Below are positions 41,580 through 49,094 of a stretch of DNA of 64,000 nucleotides, piece after piece; positions within the stretch are counted from its first letter, which is position 1, and each line of letters begins with the position of its first letter. Below the pieces are notes generated by a model. It was given only the letters and a program-made list of their open reading frames with translations, was not told where the DNA came from and made no database searches. The translations under genes were made by a program, and so were the position numbers. This DNA comes from Mesorhizobium sp. (GTDB lineage: Bacteria > Pseudomonadota > Alphaproteobacteria > Rhizobiales > Rhizobiaceae), in NCBI RefSeq assembly GCF_004963255.1, contig NZ_SUGA01000015.1:62001-126000 (forward strand), given 5' to 3'.

Positions 41580-42940
41580 GCCCTCCCGTTAGAGGTCAGT
41601 GCCCGGTGGATGCTCTCGGCCGCGTCGCGCCCTTGCGCCACCGCCGATACGGTCAAATCGTCGCCGCCGAAGATGCAATCGCCGCCGGCCCAGACTTTGG
41701 CCAGCGAGGTGCGGCCTTCGGCATCGACCTTGATGCGGCCGCCTTCGAGCTCGATCGCCTCCGCGCTGCCGTTGAGATGCGCCGGCACAAAACTCTGGCC
41801 GATCGCCTTGAACACCTGGTCGGCGACGAGCGTGAGCCTTTCACCGGTGCCGGCGAGCTTGTCGCCGCTCATAGCGGTGTATTCAAGCTCGATCGCCGAC
41901 ACCTTGCCGTTCTCGGCAATGACGCGCTTCGGCTGCAGCCAGTGGCGGATGGTGACGCCGTTGGCGGCGGCCAGATCCTGCTCGAACTCCGAAGCGTTCA
42001 TATGCTCCTGGCCGCGGCGATAGCAGATCGTCACCTCTTCCGCGCCGAGCAGCTTCGACTGCACCGCGGCATCGACCGCCGTCATGCCGCCTCCGATGAC
42101 GACGACGCGCCGGCCGACCCGCAGGCTGGAGAGGTCGCTTGCCTGGCGCAGTTCGGCGATGAACTCGACCGCATTGGCGACGCCGTCGGCGTCTTCGCCC
42201 TCGGCGCGCAACGCATTCACGCCGCCGAGCCCCATGCCGAGGAACACCGCATCATAGTTGCGCATCAGGTCGGCCAACTGGAAGTCGCGGCCGAGCGCCT
42301 TGCCGTTCTGAATGTCGATGCCGCCGATCGCGGTGACATAGTCGACCTCAGCCTGGGCGAAATCGTCGACGCTCTTATAGGCGGCGATGCCATACTCGTT
42401 GAGGCCGCCGGCCTTCGGCCGCGCCTCTAGGATCGTCACCTCATGGCCATGGCGGGCAAGGCGGTGCGCCGCCGCCAGCCCGGCCGGACCGGCGCCGACC
42501 ACAGCGATGCTTTTCCCGGTCGGCTCGGCGCGTTTGTAGAACTGCTTGCCCTCGCTCATCGCGACATCGGTGGCGTAACGCTGCAGCCGGCCGATCTGCA
42601 CCGGCTTGCCTTCGGCCACCTCGCGCACGCAGACCTCTTCGCACAGCGTTTCGGTCGGGCAGACGCGGGCGCACATGCCGCCAAGGATATTCTGGTCGAA
42701 GATCGTCTTGGCCGAGCCCAGCGGATTGCCGGTCGCGATCTGGCGAATGAACAGCGGGATGTCGATCGACGTCGGGCATGCATTCATGCAGGGCGCGTCG
42801 TAGCAGAAATAGCAGCGGTCGGATTCGACCAGCGCTTCGTGGTGATCGAGCGGCGGGTGCAGGTCGGAAAAATTGTCGGCATATTGCTCGGAAGACAGCC
42901 GGCCGCCGGCAATGCCCTCGATGAAATGACCAGTCGCCAT
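41576..42940 (-). CDS. preT: NAD-dependent dihydropyrimidine dehydrogenase subunit PreT
   Basis: A 454-residue flavoprotein like the N-terminal half of mammalian DPD. Two Fe-S cluster motifs are at C43/C46/C51/C55 and C90/C94/C100/C104. A GxGxxG for FAD (VVGAGPAGL) is near 136 and one for NAD(P)H (VVIGGGMTAVD) near 270. It passes electrons from NADH to PreA. AAGGGGAACTGGA precedes the ATG at 42940. A TTGGTCAA-containing RutR-like site is 50 bases upstream. Confidence 0.94.
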   Translation of the reverse strand: MATGHFIEGIAGGRLSSEQYADNFSDLHPPLDHHEALVESDRCYFCYDAPCMNACPTSIDIPLFIRQIATGNPLGSAKTIFDQNILGGMCARVCPTETLCEEVCVREVAEGKPVQIGRLQRYATDVAMSEGKQFYKRAEPTGKSIAVVGAGPAGLAAAHRLARHGHEVTILEARPKAGGLNEYGIAAYKSVDDFAQAEVDYVTAIGGIDIQNGKALGRDFQLADLMRNYDAVFLGMGLGGVNALRAEGEDADGVANAVEFIAELRQASDLSSLRVGRRVVVIGGGMTAVDAAVQSKLLGAEEVTICYRRGQEHMNASEFEQDLAAANGVTIRHWLQPKRVIAENGKVSAIELEYTAMSGDKLAGTGERLTLVADQVFKAIGQSFVPAHLNGSAEAIELEGGRIKVDAEGRTSLAKVWAGGDCIFGGDDLTVSAVAQGRDAAESIHRALTSNGRA

Positions 42941-42989
42941 TCCAGTTCCCCTTGTTGTCGTTTTGGGGAAGGCTAGCACGTTTTATTTT

Positions 42990-43005
42990 TTTATCAATTG
43001 GTCAA
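42990..43005. promoter_or_regulatory. RutR-like operator, site 4 (weaker)
   Basis: The bases ending TTGGTCAA match the RutR consensus in the right half fully and in the left half at five of seven positions. The site is 50 bases upstream of the preT start, within an AT-rich stretch suited to a promoter. Confidence 0.4.
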
Positions 43006-43037
43006 TTTTCGGCCAAACTCCTGAAAAGGTTGAGGAA

Positions 43038-43060
43038 AACATGACAAATGAAGTCATGTT
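43038..43060. repeat. Perfect 8-bp inverted repeat across the ChaC stop codon
   Basis: AACATGAC and GTCATGTT are separated by seven bases. The right arm contains the stop codon of the gamma-glutamylcyclotransferase gene. It could be a weak terminator for that gene or an additional regulatory site for preT. Confidence 0.4.
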
Positions 43061-43788
43061 ATCGCCGCCTCAATGATCTCTGCCGCGTCATGATTTGTGA
43101 CCCTGTGGCCATGTATCGACCGGATCTCGTCCGCCACCAATTCCTGCAGCCGCCACAGATTGCGGTCATGGATGCCGAAGGTCTCGAGATGACTGACGGT
43201 GTTGTAGAGATATTCAGCACCTGAGCCGACATGGCCGCACGCCCGCGCCAATATCTGCGCTACCCTCTCCAGCGGCTGCCCGAGCGACGTCCCCCTGCCG
43301 GTCACGCCGACCCAGAAGCCCAGCGCCCGCACCCGACCTTGCGCCGTCCGCACTGGAATCCATCTGACGGAGGCGACGCTCTCGTGGTCGTCGATTTCAC
43401 GCCGCAGCAGCCTCTCGATCTGGGCCGGCTTTTGGCCATCCGGCAGGCGGTAGATGACGCCGTCGCAACGCCCGCCGCGTTCCAGAGCCATCATCAGCCC
43501 CGGCTGCTCGGCGCTGCCTCGCCAACGCACCATGTCGAGGCAGAACGACCGATGCCAGCCATGCGCCGAGGCGCGCTGCTGCTCGACCGACTCGAAGGCC
43601 GGTTTCCAGATCAGCGAGCCATAGGCGAACACCCAAAGCGGTCCCTCCTCGGCTTCACCAGCGAGACGCGTGGCGAGGGCGCCGAAATCGTCGTCGCTGA
43701 GCTGCGTCCACTCCCCGCTCGGACCGGGATCGATCTCCTCGCGATGGCAAAGAGCCACAAGCTCGGGCGTGAGCGACATCTGGCGCAT
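43054..43788 (-). CDS. ChaC-like gamma-glutamylcyclotransferase
   Basis: A 244-residue ChaC-family protein. The nucleotide/substrate loop YGSLIWKP is near 56-63 and the likely catalytic glutamate lies in DDHESV. It cleaves glutathione to 5-oxoproline and Cys-Gly in the cytoplasm. Start at 43788 is the better of two close ATGs (the other is 43779). Same strand as preT, 113 bases upstream, but function and the inverted repeat between suggest separate units. Confidence 0.86.
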   Translation of the reverse strand: MRQMSLTPELVALCHREEIDPGPSGEWTQLSDDDFGALATRLAGEAEEGPLWVFAYGSLIWKPAFESVEQQRASAHGWHRSFCLDMVRWRGSAEQPGLMMALERGGRCDGVIYRLPDGQKPAQIERLLRREIDDHESVASVRWIPVRTAQGRVRALGFWVGVTGRGTSLGQPLERVAQILARACGHVGSGAEYLYNTVSHLETFGIHDRNLWRLQELVADEIRSIHGHRVTNHDAAEIIEAAIT

Positions 43789-43910
43789 GGAAGGCAAACC
43801 CCTCTTTGCCGGCAGCAAAGTCGAAAAGAGTGGGCTATGCAAGATCAGGAGCAAAGCGCCTTGCCGACCGGGATTTTCGGCCCATGTCGGATTTCTGTCG
43901 CCAGGATCGT

Positions 43911-44059
43911 CCTAAGGTGTGTTGAGGTTTAGGTCAGGCCGCGCCGAAAACGGCGGTTTTCGAGAACCGGAGCGGAGCGTACTTAAGTCCGTGAGCACCG
44001 GAAGCGCAGGAAACCACCGTTTGCAGGCCGGCATCACCTGAACCTCGACATACCTTAGG
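43911..44059. repeat. MITE-like element with terminal inverted repeats, copy 2
   Basis: A 149-bp element bounded by CCTAAGG at the left and CCTTAGG at the right. The terminal repeats extend inward for more than 20 bp (GTGTTGAGGTTTAGGTCA and a close complement ending at 44059). The interior matches the element at 12408-12552. It lies between the ChaC-like and VOC genes. No coding capacity of note. Confidence 0.75.
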
Positions 44060-44104
44060 ATGGATCGACTGCGATCGCTGCCTGAACCGGTGAGGAGACC
44101 GACC

Positions 44105-44881
44105 ATGCCGAAATCCCCGCAACCTTTCTTCTGGTACGAACTGATGACCACCGACCTCGACGCCGCCGAGGCCTTTTACACCGCCGTTGTCGGCTGGAAG
44201 GCCGAGCCCTTCGACAAGGCTCCCGGCATGCCCCGCTACATCGTGGTGAATTCCGCCGTGCGCGGCGTCGGCGGATTGATGACCATGCCGGAAGAACCCG
44301 CCAAGAGGGGCATGCCGCCAACTTGGCTGGGCTACATCTACACCAAGGATGTCGACGCCTCCACCCAGGCGCTCAAGGACGCCGGCGGCGCCGTGCACCG
44401 CGCGCCCGACGATATTCCGGGCGTCGGCCGCTTCGCGGTCGTCGCCGACCCGCAGGGCGCGGCGTTCATGTTCCTGCAGCCCAATCAGCCTGACCAGCCG
44501 CCGGTGCCGGCAACCACGCTTGGCCATGTCGGCTGGCATGAGCTCTACACGTCGGACTGGAAAGCCGCCTTCGATTTCTATTCCACCCAGTTCGGTTGGA
44601 CGAGCGCCGGCGAGTTCGACATGGGCGAGATGGGCATCTACAAAACCTTCGGCGCCGGTCCGGAATCCGGCGGCGGCATAATGAACAAGCCGCCGCAGAT
44701 CCCGGTTCCCGTCTGGCAGTTCTATTTCAACGTCGACGCCATCGACGCCGCCGCCAAGCGCGTCACCGACAATGGCGGCAAGGTCATCATGGGGCCGATG
44801 GACGTGCCAAGCGGCCAATGGATCATCCAGTGCCAGGACCCGCAAGGCGCGCATTTCGCCCTGCTGGCACCGGTAAGGTAG
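44105..44881 (+). CDS. Two-domain VOC (glyoxalase-fold) protein
   Basis: A 258-residue protein made of two VOC domains (about 5-120 and 135-255). Each opens with the same type of motif (FFWYELMTTDLDAAEAFY and GWHELYTSDWKAAFDFY) and ends with a DPQGA stretch. Related proteins include CFP32-like and bleomycin-resistance-like dioxygenase-fold proteins. Ligand or enzymatic role is unknown. GAGGAGACCGACC precedes the ATG at 44105. Confidence 0.85.
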   Translation: MPKSPQPFFWYELMTTDLDAAEAFYTAVVGWKAEPFDKAPGMPRYIVVNSAVRGVGGLMTMPEEPAKRGMPPTWLGYIYTKDVDASTQALKDAGGAVHRAPDDIPGVGRFAVVADPQGAAFMFLQPNQPDQPPVPATTLGHVGWHELYTSDWKAAFDFYSTQFGWTSAGEFDMGEMGIYKTFGAGPESGGGIMNKPPQIPVPVWQFYFNVDAIDAAAKRVTDNGGKVIMGPMDVPSGQWIIQCQDPQGAHFALLAPVR

Positions 44882-45425
44882 AATTCTCTCTCCCTCGGAG
44901 CGGGCAATCGCATAAGGCGCTCCCCCTCTCCGTCTCGGCTTCGCCGAGCCACCTCTCCCCCATTTCATGGGGGCGAGGAACCCAAGCTTTCAAGGCCGCG
45001 ACATCCGCAGTTAGCGTTTCCTCGCCCCCATGAAATGGCTAGGGGATGACACATCTTCGGTGACTGGCGTGACTGATCGACCTGAGGCTTGATTGCCACG
45101 TGGTTCCCCCAATCCGTCGCTGCTTCGCAGCGCCACCTTCCCCCCCTCCGGGGGGAAAGGAAGGGAGCGCTGCTGGAGGAGCGTCGACGGCAAAAAGCTA
45201 GGCGCCTTTCCTCTACCCCGTCGATCGGGGGAGAGGTGGCTCGGCGAAGCCGAGACGGAGTGGGGGTCGATCAGCGCTATTTTGGACAATGCGTGCCCCC
45301 AAGCGGACGGAGAGGGGCAGCACCGCCACATGCGATTGTCCTTCCCCCGGGAGATGTGCGATGGCCCTCGCAATTGCCGCGAAGGACGGACAAAGCCCAT
45401 CCCGCCACCTCACCCTCTTAACTGA
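44882..45425. repeat. Mosaic of palindromic repeat fragments (544 bp without a gene)
   Basis: This long gap holds several repeat pieces and no convincing gene. CCCCCTCTCCGTCTCGGCTT (44922) onward is the inverted counterpart of the block near 45227-45265. CCATTTCATGGGGGCGAGGA (44970 region) pairs with TCCTCGCCCCCATGAAATGG near 45019-45038. A further fragment at 45108-45165 contains GCTGCTTCGCAGC and CCCCCCTCCGGGGGG. The blocks resemble those at 40013-40254, so this looks like a site where such elements were inserted into one another. Confidence 0.6.
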
Positions 45426-45914
45426 TCACTCCGGCGTCAGCACCGCCAGCTTCAGATCGGCCTTCTTCGCGCCGCTGAGCTGGATGATCGCCGCGCCGCC
45501 GGCGAGCTTGAAGCGCACGCTCTTGCGGATGCCCGGGCAGGTCTTCACGCCGCTGAAGGCTGCCGATTTCACGGTCTTGCCATCCTGCACCACATCGATC
45601 CAGGCCTCGTCGGACAGGCTGAGCTGCAGCTCGCCATCAGGCGGCACCGTCACGTTTGCCGTCGCGCCGAACGTGCCGGCTTTCGGTGCCCGCTCCGGCG
45701 GCACTTCGAAGCTGACGGTATCCACAGCCTCGAGCGAGAAATCCGCCGCTTGCCCGACCGTGAGGGTAGCGCCGGACTGCGCGGCGGGCGCCTCCGGAAA
45801 CAGCGCCTGCTCGCGCTCGACCGGCCATTTGAAGGTCTCGCAGCCGGTATCGGCGGCCATGGCGAAGCTGGTACCTGCGAGGATTGCGAAGAGGCCGATG
45901 ACGACTTTTCTCAT
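45426..45914 (-). CDS. Small secreted protein of unknown function
   Basis: A 162-residue protein with a signal peptide (about 1-20, ending FAMA). The mature part has two cysteines (in DTGCETF and VKTCPG), probably one disulfide, and alternating beta-prone segments that would fit a beta-sandwich. I do not recognise a family. The ATG at 45914 fits the signal peptide; the ribosome site is weak. Two direct repeats CAACCATAG, 20 bp apart, lie in the upstream region and may bind a regulator. Confidence 0.72.
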   Translation of the reverse strand: MRKVVIGLFAILAGTSFAMAADTGCETFKWPVEREQALFPEAPAAQSGATLTVGQAADFSLEAVDTVSFEVPPERAPKAGTFGATANVTVPPDGELQLSLSDEAWIDVVQDGKTVKSAAFSGVKTCPGIRKSVRFKLAGGAAIIQLSGAKKADLKLAVLTPE

Positions 45915-45957
45915 GATCAAGGAGACTCGCTTGGTTTGATCCACCACCCCTCTTATA

Positions 45958-45986
45958 CAACCATAGGGATACATATGCAACCATAG
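45958..45986. promoter_or_regulatory. Direct repeat pair with 20-bp period
   Basis: CAACCATAG occurs at 45958-45966 and 45978-45986, in an AT-rich stretch 44-72 bases upstream of the secreted-protein start. A 20-bp period puts both on one DNA face, as for paired activator or repressor sites. Confidence 0.35.
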
Positions 45987-46110
45987 AGAGAAGAAATATG
46001 GGGACCGAAACCATTTCCACTCACCGATTGTTGATGGTTGGCCAAGGGAAGTGAGTGGTCCGTTGTCGGGCGATAATCTAAGGCCCGAGCGGGGGTAAAT
46101 GGAGTTTCGG

Positions 46111-46509
46111 ATGAAGCTTTTCGAAAGCCTTGCTCAGTACCGCCCGCAAGCGCTGGGCGTGTTGCGCATCATGACCGCCTTGCAGTTCATCGAACATGGC
46201 TCACAGAAGCTGTTCAACTTCCCGGTAAGCGCCCAGCCGCACGCCCTCACCGGCCTGACGACGGCTGCAGGTATCCTCGAATTCGCCGGCGGCATCCTTT
46301 TGGCGCTCGGTCTCTTCACCCGCCCGGTGGCCTTCCTTCTGGCCGGCGAAATGGCCGTCGCCTATTTCATGGCGCATTTCCCGCGTGACTTCTTCCCGGC
46401 CAACAATGGCGGCGACGCAGCCATCCTGTTCTGCTTCGTCTTCCTCTATCTGTTCTTTGCCGGCTCGGGCGCCTTCGCGCTGGACAATCGCGAGAGCGCC
46501 AAGGCCTGA
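46111..46509 (+). CDS. DoxX family membrane protein
   Basis: A 132-residue DoxX/DUF417-type protein with four membrane helices. Motifs include LRIMTALQFIEHGSQKLF near the first helix and GILEFAGGILLALGLFTRP in the second. DoxX proteins are linked to thiosulfate or redox handling at the membrane, but most are unassigned. ATG at 46111 has GGAG six bases upstream; an ATG at 46099 is also possible. A short palindromic repeat follows. Confidence 0.86.
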   Translation: MKLFESLAQYRPQALGVLRIMTALQFIEHGSQKLFNFPVSAQPHALTGLTTAAGILEFAGGILLALGLFTRPVAFLLAGEMAVAYFMAHFPRDFFPANNGGDAAILFCFVFLYLFFAGSGAFALDNRESAKA

Positions 46510-46544
46510 TGGCAGGATGCGCGCCAGGAGGCTTTTTGTATTGA

Positions 46545-46589
46545 CGCAATTCCGGACGGAAAACCGCTTCGCACTTTTCCTGGAGTCGC
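46545..46589. repeat. Short imperfect palindromic repeat, copy 2
   Basis: CGCAATTCCGGACGGAAAAC at the left and TTTTCCTGG at the right repeat the element at 11421-11466 in reverse orientation. It fills the gap between the convergent doxX and dimethylglycine-dehydrogenase-like genes and ends one base before the latter's stop. Confidence 0.6.
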
Positions 46590-46590
46590 T

Positions 46591-49017
46591 CTAGCCGCGC
46601 ATCCGCTCGAAATTGGCGTCGAACAGCGGCGCCGCCTGGATGCGCGCCGCGTGACGCAGGCCGAGGATCTCGATCTCGAAACCGTCCGGTCGATCGGCGA
46701 TCTCCTTTGGCACATAGCCCATGGCGACCGACTTTTTCGAATTGTGCGCGTGGCCTCCTGACGTGACCCAGCCGCGCACGATGCCGTCATGCCAGATCGC
46801 CTCGTCGCCGATCACATCGGCATCGACAGCATCAACGATGAAGCTGCGCAGCCTCAGCTTGCCGCCCCCGCTGCGCTCCGCAAGCGCGGCTTCCTTGCCG
46901 ATGAAATCGGCGTCCTTGCCATAGGCGACGAAGCGGTCGAGCCCGGCCTCTAGTGGTCCGTAGATCGGCCGGTATTCGCGCGCCCATGAGCCGTAGTTCT
47001 TTTCCAGCCTCAGCGCATTCAGCGCGCGCGAGCCGAACAGGCCGATGCCGAATTCCCCTCCCGCAGCCAGCAGCGCCTGGTAGGCGGCGCGCTGGTATTC
47101 CGGCGCCACCCAGATCTCATAGCCGAGATCGCCGGTATAGCTGACGCGTCCGACGAGACATGGGGCCATGCCGATATCCATTCGAGCCACCGCCATGAAG
47201 GGGAACGCCGCGTTGGAGACATCGGCGCGAGTGACCTTGGCGAGCACCTCCCTCGCCTTTGGCCCGGCAATCGCAAGGCCGGTGAGCTTCTGTCCCAGCG
47301 CCTCGATCCGCACCGAGCCATCCTTGGGCAGATGCGCCTCGAACCAGCGCATGTGGTATTGCTCGGCGATGCCTGAGCCGGCGACGAACCACTCTGCGTC
47401 GTCGATGTTGGCCAAAGTGAAATCGCCGATCAGTCTGCCGTCGTCCTTCAGCATCGGCGCCAGCGTCATACGGCCGCGCTTGGGCAGCTTGCAGGCGAAG
47501 ATGCGGTCGAGCCATCCAGCCGCGCCCTCGCCGGTCACCCTGTATTTGGCGAAGTTCGAAATCTCCGACAGGCCGACGCCGTTGCGCACCGCCGCGACTT
47601 CCTTGGCGACATGCTCGAAGTCGGTCGAACGCCGCCATGAAAACTCGTCCTTGACGCCGTCCGGCGCATACCAGAGCGGTACTTCGAGCCCATAGGACAC
47701 GCCCCATTGCGCGCCCTTGCCGGCTAGCGTTTCGTAGAGAGGCGTCGTCTTCAGCGGACGCCCTGCCGGCAGCTCCTCGTTCGGGAAGCGGATCGAAAAA
47801 CGCCGCGAATAATTCTCGCGCACTTTGGCGTTGGTGTAGGCCATCGTCGCCCAGTCGCCGTAGCGCGCCACGTCCATCGCCCAGATGTCGGCGCCGGGAT
47901 CGCCCTCGATCATCCAGTTGGAGAGCGCGAGCCCCACGCCGCCGCCCTGGCTGAAGCCGGCCATGACGCCGCAGGCGACCCAGAAGCCCGGCAGGCCGCG
48001 CACCGGACCGACCAGCGGATTGCCGTCCGGCGCGAAGGTGAAGGGGCCGTTGATGATCTGCTTGATGCCGGTCTTCTGGAAGGCCGGGAAATGGCGGAAG
48101 CCGATTTCCAGCGACGGCGCGATGCGGTCGATGTCCGGCTCCAGCAGCTCATGGCCGAAATTCCAAGGTGTGGTGAACTCCGACCAGACCTTGTTGGCCT
48201 TCTCGTAGGTGCCCATCAGCATGCCGCCGCGCTCCTGGCGCAGATAGAGCTCGCCATCGAAGTCGACGGCGTGGATGATCTCGGTGCCGGTCTTCTTGTT
48301 CCAGTCGGCGACCTCCGGCATGTCCTCGGTGATCAGGTACATGTGCTCCATGGCCAGCACCGGCAGCTCGAGCCCGACCATGCGGCCGACCTCGCGCGCC
48401 CACAGCCCGCCGGCATTGACCACATGCTCGGCAATGACATCGCCCTTGTTGGTGATAACGCGCCATAGTCCATCGGGCCGGCGCACGATGTCCTCAACCT
48501 TGGTGAAGCGTTCCACTTCCGCACCAAGTTTGCGCGCGGCCTTGGCATAAGCATGCGTCACGCCGGAGGGATCGAGATGGCCGTCCTCCTTGTTGCGCAC
48601 CGCGCCGACGAATTGTTTCGGATCGATAAGCGGCATCAATTCCGCCGCTTCCCTCGCCGAGATCACTTCGAGGTCGATGCCGAGATAGCGGCCCTTCGAC
48701 ACCACGCCGCGCAGCCAGTCGAGCCGCGCCTCGGTCGCCGCCAGCAGCACACCGCCGGTGAGATGCACGCCGGTCGCCTGTCCCGAAAGCTCCTCGATCT
48801 CCTTGTAGAGCGAGATCGTGTATTTCTGCAGCTTGGCGACGTTGGGATCGCCATTGATGGTGTGCATGCCGCCGGCCGCATGCCAGGTCGAACCGGAAGT
48901 CAGCTCGTCGCGCTCCAGAAGCACGACATCGGTCCAGCCATGGCGGGCAAGATGAAACAGCACCGAGCATCCGACGACACCGCCGCCGATGACCACGACC
49001 TTTGCATGCGACTTCAT
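46591..49017 (-). CDS. Dimethylglycine/sarcosine dehydrogenase-like flavoprotein
   Basis: An 808-residue two-part protein. Residues about 5-400 are a DAO-type FAD domain with GGGVVG near 11-16 and the STWHAAG motif whose histidine (H46) is covalently bound to FAD in dimethylglycine dehydrogenases. Residues about 430-805 are GcvT-like folate-binding and C-terminal domains. It should oxidise an N-methylglycine and pass the one-carbon unit to tetrahydrofolate. It follows the MttB homologue by 77 bases on the same strand, suggesting stepwise demethylation of a betaine-like compound. Confidence 0.88.
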   Translation of the reverse strand: MKSHAKVVVIGGGVVGCSVLFHLARHGWTDVVLLERDELTSGSTWHAAGGMHTINGDPNVAKLQKYTISLYKEIEELSGQATGVHLTGGVLLAATEARLDWLRGVVSKGRYLGIDLEVISAREAAELMPLIDPKQFVGAVRNKEDGHLDPSGVTHAYAKAARKLGAEVERFTKVEDIVRRPDGLWRVITNKGDVIAEHVVNAGGLWAREVGRMVGLELPVLAMEHMYLITEDMPEVADWNKKTGTEIIHAVDFDGELYLRQERGGMLMGTYEKANKVWSEFTTPWNFGHELLEPDIDRIAPSLEIGFRHFPAFQKTGIKQIINGPFTFAPDGNPLVGPVRGLPGFWVACGVMAGFSQGGGVGLALSNWMIEGDPGADIWAMDVARYGDWATMAYTNAKVRENYSRRFSIRFPNEELPAGRPLKTTPLYETLAGKGAQWGVSYGLEVPLWYAPDGVKDEFSWRRSTDFEHVAKEVAAVRNGVGLSEISNFAKYRVTGEGAAGWLDRIFACKLPKRGRMTLAPMLKDDGRLIGDFTLANIDDAEWFVAGSGIAEQYHMRWFEAHLPKDGSVRIEALGQKLTGLAIAGPKAREVLAKVTRADVSNAAFPFMAVARMDIGMAPCLVGRVSYTGDLGYEIWVAPEYQRAAYQALLAAGGEFGIGLFGSRALNALRLEKNYGSWAREYRPIYGPLEAGLDRFVAYGKDADFIGKEAALAERSGGGKLRLRSFIVDAVDADVIGDEAIWHDGIVRGWVTSGGHAHNSKKSVAMGYVPKEIADRPDGFEIEILGLRHAARIQAAPLFDANFERMRG

Positions 49018-49094
49018 GGGTTTTCTCTAATATCAGGATGTTAGACGACTAAGCGGATTCAGGATGGTAGGGCGTTGACTCAAAATGGGAAGCA

